64,000 nucleotides of DNA from Alphaproteobacteria bacterium (GTDB lineage: Bacteria > Pseudomonadota > Alphaproteobacteria > Sphingomonadales > Sphingomonadaceae), in the NCBI GenBank assembly GCA_019232625.1, contig JAFANP010000006.1, forward strand, positions 172,401-236,400, read 5' to 3'. Of the stretch, positions 8,666 to 17,405 are shown in pieces (position 1 is the first letter of the stretch; every line of letters begins with the position of its first letter). Below the pieces are notes generated by a model, which was not told the DNA's origin, ran no database searches, and saw nothing but the letters and a program-made list of their open reading frames with translations. The position numbers and the translations under genes are program-made.

Positions 8666-8950
8666 CGCTCCGGCTTCGGCCTCACCATGGGCCTCCACAG
8701 CCGGATCGCCCGCGCCGCCGAGACGGTCGAGGAGGTGGCGACGGTCGGCAATCTCTACGTCAACCGCTCGATGATCGGCGCCATCGTCGGCTCGCAGCCG
8801 TTCGGCGGCGAGGGCCTCTCCGGAACCGGCCCCAAGGCCGGCGGCCCGCATTATCTGCCGCGCTTCTGCGCCGAGCGGGTCACCAGCACGGACACGACCA
8901 GCGCCGGCGGCAACGCGACCTTGCTCTCCCTGGAGGACGTCGGGCTGTAA
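8666..8950 (+). pseudogene. Displaced putA 3' fragment (95 codons including stop)
   Basis: Encodes the same last residues as PutA (from SGFGLTMGLHSR to SLEDVGL, then TAA) but has no start, no upstream enzyme domains and no ribosome-binding site. It is not a gene on its own. It is either the original end of putA cut off by the insertion or a copy brought with it. Differences from the intact copy are all synonymous. Confidence 0.85.
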
Positions 8951-9084
8951 TTTCCCCGAGTCGCACCCCCGGTCCACGATCGATCCGGGGCATCTTGCCC
9001 CCCTCTCCCCGGCGGGAGAGGGGCTTCGACAAATACGGGGACGCTAGCCCTAGAGCGATGAGGGACCGGATTGAATGGCCGGCA

Positions 9085-9169
9085 CCGTTCGCCCTGAGCC
9101 TGTCGAAGGGCTTTCCTTCCCCTTGCGCAAAGCAGAAGGGAAAGGCTTCGACAGGCTCAGCCCGAACGG
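9085..9169. repeat. Dispersed palindromic element (GTTCGCCCTGAGCC family)
   Basis: CCGTTCGCCCTGAGCCTGTC at 9085 recurs inverted at 9145-9169, with a second nested palindrome (CTTTCCTTCC / GGGAAAG) between them. A half copy sits at 11073-11098. The rest of the 8951-9197 intergenic region holds a GC-rich REP fragment near 9001-9020 and no gene. The hairpin lies between the convergent putA fragment and outer-membrane gene and could terminate transcription. Confidence 0.75.
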
Positions 9170-9197
9170 AGGTGGGTAACGCTCATCGCCGGCCGCT

Positions 9198-9992
9198 CTA
9201 GAACCGCTTCGACACGCCGGCGTAGAGCTGCACGTCCGGTGCCGCTTCGTTGAGGCCGATGTTCGCGCCGACGTCCAGCTGCAGGTCGTCCTTCGCCATC
9301 CACCCGGCGGAGAGCCCCGCCAGAAGCTCGGTCGAGCGGCCCGACGGGTCCTCGTCCCGAACCGCGCTGAGCTCGGCCGTCGCCGACAGCGTCTCGCTCA
9401 ACTCCGCCGACAGGCCGGCGACGCCGCCATAAGCGAGGTGGCGGCCGTGGCGGTCCTCGTCCGCGGCGGCTTCGACCTGCCCCGTGAGGCCGAGCTGCAG
9501 CCCGTGCGGAAGCTCGTAGCTCACCGGGACGAGCAGCCCCGCGCTCCAGTCGCCTGCGCCGATCGCGCCGTTCCCGGTCGGCAGCGTCGCATAGGGCATG
9601 AGCGCCGCCGAGAAGCCCTTGCCGTCCGGATGGGCGAGGTTGGCGCGGAGGGCGAGGGTCACGTCTCCGATGCCGTCCATGCGCGAGCGGCCTGCCGCAT
9701 TCCGCTCCTTCACCCGTCCGTAGGCCGTCCAGCCGAGCTGCGCCTCGATCCGGTCGGAGAGGCCGAGGCGGACGAGGATCTCGCCGAGCTGCAGCGTGTC
9801 GGTGCGCGCCCCGCCGTCCCGCTCCAGCGTCCAGTCGGCGAGCCCCAGCTCGACCGCGGCATGGCCCGCGTCGATCGTGCAGGGCGGCGTGCCCAGCCCC
9901 GGACGGTCCGGGCAGAAGTCGCGGAGACCCTGCGCTCCGGCGGGGGCGGCGGCGGCGAGGAAGAGGGCGGCGAGCCGTGCGAAGCTGATCAT
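9198..9992 (-). CDS. Outer-membrane transporter-like protein (phenol-degradation MetA family)
   Basis: A 264-residue exported beta-barrel protein. Residues 1-20 are a Sec signal ending AAAPAGAQG. The mature part begins with FCPDRPGLGTPPCTIDAGHAAVE and alternates short beta strands throughout. It ends in Phe (GVSKRF), the signature of Bam-inserted outer-membrane proteins. The pattern fits the MetA-pathway/transporter family of small barrels with unproven substrates. It is convergent with the putA fragment and divergent from the deaminase gene. Confidence 0.75.
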   Translation of the reverse strand: MISFARLAALFLAAAAPAGAQGLRDFCPDRPGLGTPPCTIDAGHAAVELGLADWTLERDGGARTDTLQLGEILVRLGLSDRIEAQLGWTAYGRVKERNAAGRSRMDGIGDVTLALRANLAHPDGKGFSAALMPYATLPTGNGAIGAGDWSAGLLVPVSYELPHGLQLGLTGQVEAAADEDRHGRHLAYGGVAGLSAELSETLSATAELSAVRDEDPSGRSTELLAGLSAGWMAKDDLQLDVGANIGLNEAAPDVQLYAGVSKRF

Positions 9993-10054
9993 GCCGCCCT
10001 ATTAGCGGCCCGCCGCCCTTGCCGCGAGCGCCCGACTCGGCGAAGGATGGCGTC

Positions 10055-11062
10055 ATGACCGATCTCGACGCCTTCATCGCCGGCCTGCCCAAGGCCGAGC
10101 TCCATATCCATATCGAGGGCAGCCTCGAGCCGGAGCTGATGTTCGAGCTGGCGAGGCGCAACCGGGTGGCGATCCCCTTCGCGAGCGTCGAGGAGGTGCG
10201 GGCCGCCTACAGCTTCTCGAACCTCCAGGACTTCCTCGACATCTACTATCAGGGCGCCAACGTCCTGCTCCACGAGGAGGATTTCCGCGACCTCGCCGTC
10301 GCCTATTTCGACCGGGCGGCGGCCGACGCCGTGACCCACGCCGAGATATTCTTCGACCCGCAGACCCACACCGACCGCGGCGTCGCCTTCGACACGGTGG
10401 TGCGCGGCCTTCTCGCCGGGATGGACGAGGCGCGCGAGAGGCACGGCCTGACTTCCAAGCTGATCCTCTGCTTCCTCCGCCACCTCGACGAAGACGCGGC
10501 CTTCGCGACGCTTCGCAAGGCCGAGCCGTGGCTGGAACGGATCGAGGCGGTGGGCCTGGACAGCTCGGAAGTGGGCCATCCCCCTTCCAAGTTCGCCCGG
10601 GTGTTCGCCGCCGCCGCCGAGCGGGGCCTGAAACGGGTCGCCCATGCCGGCGAGGAGGGGCCGCCCGAATATGTGCGGGAGGCGCTGGACATCCTCAGGG
10701 TCGACCGGCTCGACCACGGCAATCGCTCGCTGGAGGACCCGGCGCTTGTCGACCGGCTGGCGCGCGAGGGGATGACCCTCACCGTCTGCCCGCTCTCCAA
10801 CCTCAAGCTGTGCGGAGTGAAGGACATGGCCGAGCATCCGCTCGACCGGATGCTCGCCCTTGGGCTTCGGGCGACGGTGAACTCCGACGACCCGGCCTAT
10901 TTCGGCGGCTATGTGAACGACAATTACCGGGCGGTGGCGGCGGCCCGGCGGCTGAGCCGCGACCAGCTCGCGACCCTGGCCCGCAACAGCTTCCTGGGGT
11001 CGTTCCTGGGAGAGTCGGAGAAAGCGGCGCGGATCGCCCGGCTGGACGCCTATCTCGCCTAG
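10055..11062 (+). CDS. Adenosine/adenine deaminase, probably adenine deaminase (Aah1-like)
   Basis: A 335-residue zinc amidohydrolase of purine salvage. Zinc and active-site residues are all present: HIH in LPKAELHIHIEGSLEPE (H17/H19), HAGEEGPPEYV, DHGNRS and SDDPAYFGGYVNDNY. The short N-terminus, the FLDIYYQGANVL segment and the SDDPAYFGGY motif resemble the fungal/bacterial adenine deaminase branch more than true adenosine deaminase, so adenine to hypoxanthine is the better guess. The start is the ATG at 10055; a longer frame lacks a good ribosome-binding site. Confidence 0.88.
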   Translation: MTDLDAFIAGLPKAELHIHIEGSLEPELMFELARRNRVAIPFASVEEVRAAYSFSNLQDFLDIYYQGANVLLHEEDFRDLAVAYFDRAAADAVTHAEIFFDPQTHTDRGVAFDTVVRGLLAGMDEARERHGLTSKLILCFLRHLDEDAAFATLRKAEPWLERIEAVGLDSSEVGHPPSKFARVFAAAAERGLKRVAHAGEEGPPEYVREALDILRVDRLDHGNRSLEDPALVDRLAREGMTLTVCPLSNLKLCGVKDMAEHPLDRMLALGLRATVNSDDPAYFGGYVNDNYRAVAAARRLSRDQLATLARNSFLGSFLGESEKAARIARLDAYLA

Positions 11063-11072
11063 AGCAAGGAAG

Positions 11073-11242
11073 CCCTTTGACAGGCTCAGGGCGAACGGTG
11101 CGGGCGTCAATCCGATCCCTCGTCGCTCTAAGTCCCCTCCCTGCGTGCAGGGGAGAGGCTAGGGGTGGGTGCGTCTCCGGAAGAGGTTTCGCGCTTCATT
11201 GACGGACCCACCCCCGGCCCCTCCCTGCACGCAGGGAGGGGG
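11073..11242. repeat. Cluster of dispersed palindromes between deaminase and mscS genes
   Basis: Begins with a half copy of the GTTCGCCCTGAGCC family (11073-11098). Two REP-type palindromes in opposite orientation follow: CCCTCCCTGCGTGCAGGGG near 11136 and CCCTCCCTGCACGCAGGGAG near 11221, flanked by matching GGGGTGGGT/ACCCACCCC. They lie between convergent genes. No coding sequence is seen in the interval. Confidence 0.7.
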
Positions 11243-11243
11243 G

Positions 11244-12437
11244 TCAGCCCGGGGCCGGCTTGTCCGGCTGCTCCGGCCGATCCGCTCCCTCGTCCTCTTG
11301 CGCCACCAGCCTGACCGGCGGGTAGGGCATGATCAGGCTTCCGTCGGGCGCCGCCGTGAAGGTCGTCTGGCTGGGATAGGCGAGCTGGACGTCCTCGCGG
11401 TTGAAGCGGTCGAGGATGGCGATGCAGACCGCGCTTCGGGTGCGGTAGACCTCCTCATAGTCGGTCGAATGGACGTCGAACTGCAGCTCGAAGTCGAGCG
11501 TCGAGGCGCCGAAGCCGGTCATCCCCGCCCGCACCAGCGACGCCTTGGGCTGCGCCTCGACGATCTCCTTCAGCATCGCCGGCAGGCGCGCGCACACGTC
11601 CGACGGAGTCTGGCAGACGAGGCCGAGCGGCAGCACGATCCGGCGATGCTCGAGATGCGCGAAATTGTGGATCTGTTGCTCGAGCAGCTTCGCGTTGGCG
11701 ACGACGATCTGCTCGCCCGAGAGGGAGCGGATCCGGGTCGTCTTGAGGCCGATATTCTCGACGGTGCCGTTGACCTCGCCGAAGCGTATGCCCTCGCCGC
11801 GCCGGAAGGGCTTGTCGAACAGGATCGACAGCGCGGCGAACAGGTCGGAGAATATGCCTTGCGCGGCGAGGCCGATGGCGATGCCGCCGATGCCGAGGCC
11901 GGCGACGAGGCCGGTGACGTTGACGCCGAGATTGTCGAGGATGAGGATGATCGCGATCGCGAACAAGGCGATGGTGACGAGCAGCCGGATGATCCCGACC
12001 GCCGAGCTCAGGGTGCTGTGCTCGTCGCTGGCGCCGACGCGGTGCTCGACATAGCCGAGCACCAGCTCGCGCGCCCAGATCGCCGCCTGGATGGCGAAGG
12101 CGATGACGAAGGCGGCGTGGATGACGCTCATCAGCGTCGGCGGGGTGAAGGCGTGCTCCGCGACAAGCTCGGCCGCGGCCGCGATCATGAAGTAGAGCTT
12201 CGTCCTCGAAAGGACGCGGGCGAAGATCACCGGCCAGTGCGGGTCGCCGCCCCAGCGCGAGATCAGCCGGCAGCCGAGCGTGCGTATCGCCAGCATGGCG
12301 AGGACGAGGAGGACCCCGAGCGCGGCGGCGATGAGGATGCCGACGAGATTGCCGCTCACCCACTGGGCGGCTTCCGCCGCGAGGCGCTGGCTCTTTTCGG
12401 TGACGTTCGTCGCGACACCGGCAGTGTGGACGTTCAT
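11244..12437 (-). CDS. MscS-family mechanosensitive ion channel
   Basis: A 397-residue inner-membrane channel that would release solutes under hypo-osmotic shock. Hydrophobic segments lie near residues 30-55, 85-125 and 150-175. The pore helix and beta domain show GLGIGGIAIGLAAQ, LFAALSILFDKPFRRGE and RSLSGEQIVVANAKLLEQ. The C-terminal tail is acidic and Pro-rich. The start codon overlaps the topoisomerase stop by one base, so the two genes are translationally coupled. Confidence 0.9.
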   Translation of the reverse strand: MNVHTAGVATNVTEKSQRLAAEAAQWVSGNLVGILIAAALGVLLVLAMLAIRTLGCRLISRWGGDPHWPVIFARVLSRTKLYFMIAAAAELVAEHAFTPPTLMSVIHAAFVIAFAIQAAIWARELVLGYVEHRVGASDEHSTLSSAVGIIRLLVTIALFAIAIILILDNLGVNVTGLVAGLGIGGIAIGLAAQGIFSDLFAALSILFDKPFRRGEGIRFGEVNGTVENIGLKTTRIRSLSGEQIVVANAKLLEQQIHNFAHLEHRRIVLPLGLVCQTPSDVCARLPAMLKEIVEAQPKASLVRAGMTGFGASTLDFELQFDVHSTDYEEVYRTRSAVCIAILDRFNREDVQLAYPSQTTFTAAPDGSLIMPYPPVRLVAQEDEGADRPEQPDKPAPG

Positions 12438-13543
12438 CAGGCCGCTTCCGCCTTCACCTTCGCTTCCGCCTCGGCCGCCATCTCCGCCTCCGCCTGCTTC
12501 TTCGATTTGGCGCCGGCTTGTGCCCGAAGCCGGGCCTTCTCGTCCACCCTCGCGGTCTCCTGCGGCAGGGCGTCGAGGAACTCGATCAGGCCCCGCTCGG
12601 CCGCGGACAAATATTTGGACGGACGCGGCAGACGGCGATCCCCGATCGCGCCGGAATCCTTCGCCGCCTCGATCAGCGCCGGGTGGACGTAGGATTTGCG
12701 GCTGATCGCGGGCGTGTTGCCGAGCGCCTCGGCGACCGGCTCGATGACGCTCTTCAATTTGACGCTGCCATGCTTGCGCAGGCGCTTCTCCATCTCCTCG
12801 AAGGCGATCACGCTCGCCCCCCAGGTGCGGAAGTCCTTGGCGGTGAACTCCTCTCCCATCGCCTCCTTGATGTAGGCGTTGACGTCACCGGAGGTGACCG
12901 GGCAGACGCCGCCCTCCTCGCTCACATATTCGAACAGATTCTGTCCCGGCAGGTCCTGCGTCCGCCGGGCGATCCGGACGAGGTTGCGGTCGGTGATGGT
13001 GACGGTGCGCTTGACGCCGTGCTTGCCGGCATAGCTGATCTTCAGCCGCCCGCGCTCCACCCTGGCATGCCGGTTCCTCAGCGTCGTCGCGCCGAAGCTC
13101 TTGTTCTCCTTGGCATATTCCTCGTTCCCTATCCGCATCCGGGTTTCGTCGATCAGCCTGACGACGGCGGCGAGCACCGTCTCCATCGCCGTCGCCTTGC
13201 CCTTGAGGTCTTCCTCCACCCGCTTCCTGAGCTTGGGCAGGGCCCGCCCGAAGGCGGCCAGCCGCTCATATTTGCGCGCCTCCTGCTGGGCGCGGAAATC
13301 CGGGTGGTAGCGATATTGCTTGCGTCCCTTGGCATCGAAGCCGACCGCCTGGATATGGCCGTTGGGGAAGGGGCAGAACCAGCAGCGCTCATAGGCCGGC
13401 GGCATGCCGACGCCGTTCAGCCGGTCGATCTCCTCGCGATCGGTGATGCGTCCGCCGCCGGCGTCGAAATAGAGCCAGTAGCGCCCCTGCCGCTTGCGGC
13501 TGATGCCCGGGACGCTGTCGTCGACATATCTCAGCCTTGTCAT
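12437..13543 (-). CDS. DNA topoisomerase IB (poxvirus/eukaryotic type)
   Basis: A 368-residue type IB topoisomerase that relaxes supercoils through a 3'-phosphotyrosyl intermediate. The nucleophile is Tyr285 in SRKSYVHP. The catalytic region KDFRTWGASVIAF carries another family Arg. The N-terminal domain has the bacterial TopIB motif KRQGRYWLYFDAGG and RYHPDFRA. The last ~40 residues are a Lys/Glu/Ala-rich tail beyond the usual length. Encoded upstream of mscS with a 1-nt overlap. A DNA-repair or stress role is often proposed for bacterial members; that part is inference. Confidence 0.93.
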   Translation of the reverse strand: MTRLRYVDDSVPGISRKRQGRYWLYFDAGGGRITDREEIDRLNGVGMPPAYERCWFCPFPNGHIQAVGFDAKGRKQYRYHPDFRAQQEARKYERLAAFGRALPKLRKRVEEDLKGKATAMETVLAAVVRLIDETRMRIGNEEYAKENKSFGATTLRNRHARVERGRLKISYAGKHGVKRTVTITDRNLVRIARRTQDLPGQNLFEYVSEEGGVCPVTSGDVNAYIKEAMGEEFTAKDFRTWGASVIAFEEMEKRLRKHGSVKLKSVIEPVAEALGNTPAISRKSYVHPALIEAAKDSGAIGDRRLPRPSKYLSAAERGLIEFLDALPQETARVDEKARLRAQAGAKSKKQAEAEMAAEAEAKVKAEAA

Positions 13544-13579
13544 GCGGACGCATAAGCGCCCGCGCCGCGGCTTCGTTCC

Positions 13580-14941
13580 TCAGGCGGCCGGCGCCGCAGC
13601 CCGGGGCCGCACCGGGGGCGCCCTCTTCCTCGCCGGGTAGCGGCGGGCAACGAACCCGTCGAAGCCGATCTGCACCGCGATCAGCATCCAGACGAACGGC
13701 TGGAAGGCGATTCCGACGAACAGGGATCCCACCAGGTAAATGATCTGCGCCGCCTGAAGGGCGGTGGCGAGCGGCGCGATCCATTCCTGCTCCTGCCCGG
13801 CGGAGCGCCGGAACCGCCGGCGCACGCTCTCCATCCTGAGGAGGCCGATGGCGTGGATGAGGAGGAACAGGAACAGCCCCGGAAAGCCCTGCTCGCCGAG
13901 CATCTCGAAATAGGAGCTGTGATAGGCGCGCGCCCTGTCCTCCTGGACTCGCCAGTCGACTTCCTGCGCCGCTCCCGGCTCGCCCGCCTTGGCGACTGTG
14001 TGCACCTGCAGGTTGTTCTGGCGATAGGCCTCGAAGCCGCCGCCGAGCGGATGCTGCCTCGCATAGCCCCAGGTCCACGCCCAGACGGCGAGCCGCGAGG
14101 CCGCCGAGGTATCGGCCTGGTAGTTCTGGATCGTTCCCATCCGGGTCGAGAAGCTCTGCGGGAGGAAGGGGATCGCGATGGCGACCGACGCGGCGATCAG
14201 CCCGGCGTAGACGAAGCGCCGCTTGACGTCGCGCAAGGTGAGGACGGCGAGCACGCCGATGCAGATGAGGCCTGTGCGCGCCTCCGTCCCCACCGGGATG
14301 AGCAGGCAGGCGAAGACGAGATTGTAGGCGAACAGCCTCACCCGCCAGTCGCGCGGGAAGATCGTGCCGAAGCGTGCAAGCCACAGGATGACGGGGATGA
14401 GGGCGATGGCCACGGTCGAGATGGTGCTGCCCTCGTAGAGCCCGCTGTTGCTCGTCACCATCAGGTTGAGCGCGCCGTAGCCGCCGCCCGACGCCGCCGT
14501 CTTGATCCCGCCGACGATGATGATCGCCGCCGCCGAAAGGGTCATGAAGAGCAGGTAGGCTTCCAGGCGCAGGCGCGTGCGCAGCGCCAGCGGCAGGAAG
14601 ATCGCCCAGACCATCGCCTTCCAGACCCATTCCCATTTGTCGGGCGCGAATTGGGGAAAGTCGGCGTGGAGGGTGGTGAAGCCGGCCCAGAGCAGGAGGA
14701 GCAGCATCAGCCCCTGCCGCGGCGCGAAGGTCGCGCCCTTCCTGGCATCGGCGACGAGCCAGCCGCCGACGGCAAGCACGAAGACGATGGCGGAGAGCTG
14801 GATCGAGTTCAGCAGGAAATAGGAAAGATGCTGCGGCGCGACGATGTCGACATAGGCGTAGGCGAGCACGAACAGGAACGGCCGCCGGAAGCCGAGGCCG
14901 AGCAGGGCGATCAGGAAGCCGACGAAGGCGAGGTCACGCAC
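13580..14941 (-). CDS. Putative O-glycosylation ligase, exosortase A-associated (Wzy/O-antigen ligase superfamily)
   Basis: A 453-residue polytopic membrane protein with ten or more hydrophobic segments, a large periplasmic loop (about residues 270-340) and a basic Pro-rich C-tail. The N-terminal stretch MRDLAFVGFLIALLGLGFRR and the loop motif HPLGGGFEAYRQNN are typical of the ligases found with exosortase A systems. It would transfer glycan to an exported acceptor. The exosortase gene and PEP-CTERM substrates are not in the window. The start overlaps the small upstream gene by 8 nt. Confidence 0.85.
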   Translation of the reverse strand: MRDLAFVGFLIALLGLGFRRPFLFVLAYAYVDIVAPQHLSYFLLNSIQLSAIVFVLAVGGWLVADARKGATFAPRQGLMLLLLLWAGFTTLHADFPQFAPDKWEWVWKAMVWAIFLPLALRTRLRLEAYLLFMTLSAAAIIIVGGIKTAASGGGYGALNLMVTSNSGLYEGSTISTVAIALIPVILWLARFGTIFPRDWRVRLFAYNLVFACLLIPVGTEARTGLICIGVLAVLTLRDVKRRFVYAGLIAASVAIAIPFLPQSFSTRMGTIQNYQADTSAASRLAVWAWTWGYARQHPLGGGFEAYRQNNLQVHTVAKAGEPGAAQEVDWRVQEDRARAYHSSYFEMLGEQGFPGLFLFLLIHAIGLLRMESVRRRFRRSAGQEQEWIAPLATALQAAQIIYLVGSLFVGIAFQPFVWMLIAVQIGFDGFVARRYPARKRAPPVRPRAAAPAA

Positions 14942-15092
14942 CCGGCCCGGCCCTCCTGAAGCCGCGGGCCGGCTTCGCCGCCGGATCGGGCGCCGGCGCC
15001 TCGGGATCGTCGAGGTCGCGCCGCGACACCAGCCGCCATGCCGCGAGCAGCAGCAGGGCGTGGCTCAACCCCAGCGCGAAATTGTCGATCAT
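14934..15092 (-). CDS. Small membrane-associated protein, 52 aa, upstream of the O-glycosylation ligase
   Basis: MIDNFALGLSHALLLLAAWR gives one hydrophobic segment, followed by a charged Pro-rich tail (DPEAPAPDPAAKPARG). It overlaps the ligase start by 8 nt, so it is probably coupled to it. GAAAGGGCTCGCGG precedes the ATG, a modest ribosome-binding site. Longer frames upstream run through REP DNA and are not credible. Function unknown. Confidence 0.6.
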   Translation of the reverse strand: MIDNFALGLSHALLLLAAWRLVSRRDLDDPEAPAPDPAAKPARGFRRAGPGA

Positions 15093-15119
15093 CCGCGAGC
15101 CCTTTCGCTGCCTCTCGTC

Positions 15120-15235
15120 CTCCCCGTCCGCGGAGCGGATGGGGAGGGGGACCGGCTGCAAGCCGGTGGAGGGCCGTCGGCGCGGATAGCCCCTCCACCG
15201 TGCTCGCACGGTCCCCCTCCCCATCGCCTGCAGCG
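15120..15235. repeat. REP-type palindrome pair before the glycosyltransferase gene
   Basis: The interval 15093-15304 contains GGGGAGGGGGACCGGCTGCA and its inverted partner GGTCCCCCTCCCC near 15211-15226, with internal stems (GGCTGCAAGCC; CCGTGCTCGCACGG). No gene is seen. The divergent genes on both sides must take their promoters from the remaining ~100 bp. Confidence 0.6.
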
Positions 15236-15304
15236 ACAGGGAGGATTGTCGATGCTCCCTAGCTCCGCTCCAGTTGACGCGGCGTTAAGCCTCCTTCGCC
15301 ATAG

Positions 15305-16516
15305 ATGCGCGTCATGCGCATTCTCCACGTGCTCGACCACAGCCTGCCGCTGCACAGCGGCTATGCCTTCCGCACGCGGGCGATCGTCACCGCGCAGCAG
15401 GCGCGCGGGCTCGAGGTCCGCTGCCTCACCGGCGGCCGGCAGGGCGCCGCGGGCACGGACCCGGAGACGATCGACGGCATCGTCTTCCACCGCACGCCGC
15501 CGCCGCCGCCGGCGCCCTCGCCGCTGCGCGAGTGGCGGGAGATCAAGGCGCTGGAGGCGCGGCTCGAGCGCCTCGTCGACGAATGGCGGCCGGACCAGCT
15601 CCACGTCCACTCGCCGGTGCTGAACGCCCTCGCCGCGCTTCCCGTCGCCCGCCGCCGCGGCCTCCCGCTGCTCTACGAGATACGCGCCTTCTGGGAGGAC
15701 GCCGCGGTCGGAAACGGCACCGGGCGAGAGGGCTCGCCCCGCTATCGCCTCACCCGCAGCCTGGAGACCTGGGCCGCCCGCCGGGCCGACGCCGTCGCCG
15801 TCATCTGCGAGGGCCTCCGCCGCGACCTCGTCGCCCGCGGCATCGCCGGCGAGAAGGTCCTCGTCGCTCCCAACGGCGTCGACATGAGCCTGTTCGGCAA
15901 CCCGCCGGGCCGCGACCTCGATCTCGCCCGCCGCCTCGGCCTCGCCGGCGCGGACGTCGTCGGCTTCATCGGCTCCTTCTACGATTACGAAGGCCTCGAC
16001 GATCTCATCGCCGCCATGCCCCTCCTCCTCGCCCGCCGTCCGAAGGCGCAGCTGGTGCTGGTCGGCGGCGGGCCGATGGAAGCGGCGCTCAAGGCCCAGG
16101 CCGAAGAATCCCCCGCGCGCGGGCGGATCCATTTCGCCGGAAGGGTCCCGCATCACGAGGTCGAACGCTATTACGGCGTGATCGACATCCTCGCTTATCC
16201 GCGCAAGGCGATGCGGCTGACCGAGCTCGTCACCCCGCTGAAGCCGCTGGAGGCGATGGCCCAGCGCAAGCTGGTCGTGGCGTCCAATGTCGGCGGTCAC
16301 CGCGAGCTGATCGAGGACGGCGTCACCGGAACGCTCTTCACGGCCGGCGATCCCGCCGCCCTGGCCGAGGCGCTCGACAAGCTGTTCGCCAACCGGCCGC
16401 TCTGGGAGGGAAGGCGCGACGTCGCCCGCCGCTTCGTCGAGCGCGATCGTAACTGGTCGTCAAATATTTCCAGCTACATGCCGGCCTATCGAAGACTGAC
16501 GGGCAAGGCAGGGTGA
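15305..16516 (+). CDS. Glycosyltransferase, exosortase A system-associated (GT4 family)
   Basis: A 403-residue GT-B glycosyltransferase. The N-terminal Rossmann half begins ILHVLDHSLPLHSGYAFRTR, a hallmark of the PEP-CTERM/exosortase A-associated subfamily. The C-terminal half has the GT4 features LVLVGGGPMEAALKAQ, FAGRVPHHEVERYY and the nucleotide-sugar E-x7-E region around LTELVTPLKPLEAMAQRKLV. Cytosolic, acting on a lipid-linked glycan; sugar specificity unknown. A second ATG at 15314 is an alternative start. The stop shares one base with the next start. Confidence 0.88.
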   Translation: MRVMRILHVLDHSLPLHSGYAFRTRAIVTAQQARGLEVRCLTGGRQGAAGTDPETIDGIVFHRTPPPPPAPSPLREWREIKALEARLERLVDEWRPDQLHVHSPVLNALAALPVARRRGLPLLYEIRAFWEDAAVGNGTGREGSPRYRLTRSLETWAARRADAVAVICEGLRRDLVARGIAGEKVLVAPNGVDMSLFGNPPGRDLDLARRLGLAGADVVGFIGSFYDYEGLDDLIAAMPLLLARRPKAQLVLVGGGPMEAALKAQAEESPARGRIHFAGRVPHHEVERYYGVIDILAYPRKAMRLTELVTPLKPLEAMAQRKLVVASNVGGHRELIEDGVTGTLFTAGDPAALAEALDKLFANRPLWEGRRDVARRFVERDRNWSSNISSYMPAYRRLTGKAG

Positions 16517-17403
16517 TGGCAAAAAGCAAGCGTGGCAGCCGGCTCTGGTCGGCGCTCGATCCGGCGGTAGCCGCCCTCGCGGCGGCCTCGGCGGCCTTCC
16601 TCGTCTTCGCGATGCCGGAGCCGCTCTTCTCCGGCCTCGTCGTCAGGAGCGGGCTTCCCAACATCCTCGCCGCCGCGCAGCCGCCGCTCGGCGACACGGC
16701 ACGGCTCGCCGTCGTCGCCGCCGCCGCGCTCTTCGTCTTCGCCTTCGTCTGGTCGCTGCTGCGCGCGCTCGGCTCGGCGCCCGCCGCCGCCGCCGCCGCC
16801 GCGGCCGACGCCGCCTCGGAAGCGGAGGACGAGAGCGACGCACAGCCGGGGCTTCTCCGGCTGCGCCGCGCCGACGCCCATCCCGACGCCCCGGCCCGCC
16901 GGCCGATCCTGGCAGGCCGGGAGCTGGGCGAGCCCCTCGACATCCTCGACCTCCCGCCGCCGGAGGCGCCCGCCGCCGAGCCGGCGCCCGCGCCGATCGT
17001 CGAAGTCGCGGACCGGCCGAGCCCCGTCGCCCCCTTCCTCGTCCCGCAGCAGCCGGCGGACGAAGAGCCCGTCGCCGATTCAGCACCGCCCGCCGCGCCT
17101 GCCGGGGAGGACGAGGCCGGCCCCGCGCCGAGCGACGCCGCCCCCGCCCCCGCCCCCGTGCCGTTGCCGGCCGAGGCGGCGGAGGCGCCCGAGCCCGCGG
17201 CCGACCTGTCGGGCCTGATGGAGCGGTTCGAATCCGGCCTCGGCCGCAAGCGCCAGGCGATCGTGCGCCATGCCGCGCCGGCGGCCGAGCCGGCGCGCGT
17301 CGCGCCGTCCGCCCCGGCGCCGGAAGAGGCGAGCGACCGTGTCGGCCATCGCCTGCGCAGCGCCATAGCCGAGCTGCAGAAGGTCGCCGGCCAGCCGGGC
17401 TGA
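16516..17403 (+). CDS. Alanine/proline-rich membrane protein of unknown function
   Basis: A 295-residue protein. Two transmembrane segments near residues 17-35 and 62-85 are followed by a ~200-residue low-complexity Ala/Pro/Glu tail and a short amphipathic C-terminal region (HRLRSAIAELQKVAG). TGATG couples it to the glycosyltransferase by a 1-nt overlap, which argues for a role in the same surface-glycan process. No domain is recognised. The tail looks disordered and cytoplasmic or periplasm-spanning. Confidence 0.65.
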   Translation: MAKSKRGSRLWSALDPAVAALAAASAAFLVFAMPEPLFSGLVVRSGLPNILAAAQPPLGDTARLAVVAAAALFVFAFVWSLLRALGSAPAAAAAAAADAASEAEDESDAQPGLLRLRRADAHPDAPARRPILAGRELGEPLDILDLPPPEAPAAEPAPAPIVEVADRPSPVAPFLVPQQPADEEPVADSAPPAAPAGEDEAGPAPSDAAPAPAPVPLPAEAAEAPEPAADLSGLMERFESGLGRKRQAIVRHAAPAAEPARVAPSAPAPEEASDRVGHRLRSAIAELQKVAGQPG

Positions 17404-17405
17404 CC

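Noticed and set aside
8624..8950. A separate 108-aa gene at the right edge of the putA insertion.
   Set aside because: It is the putA 3' fragment read from a chance start; there is no ribosome-binding site and no complete domain.
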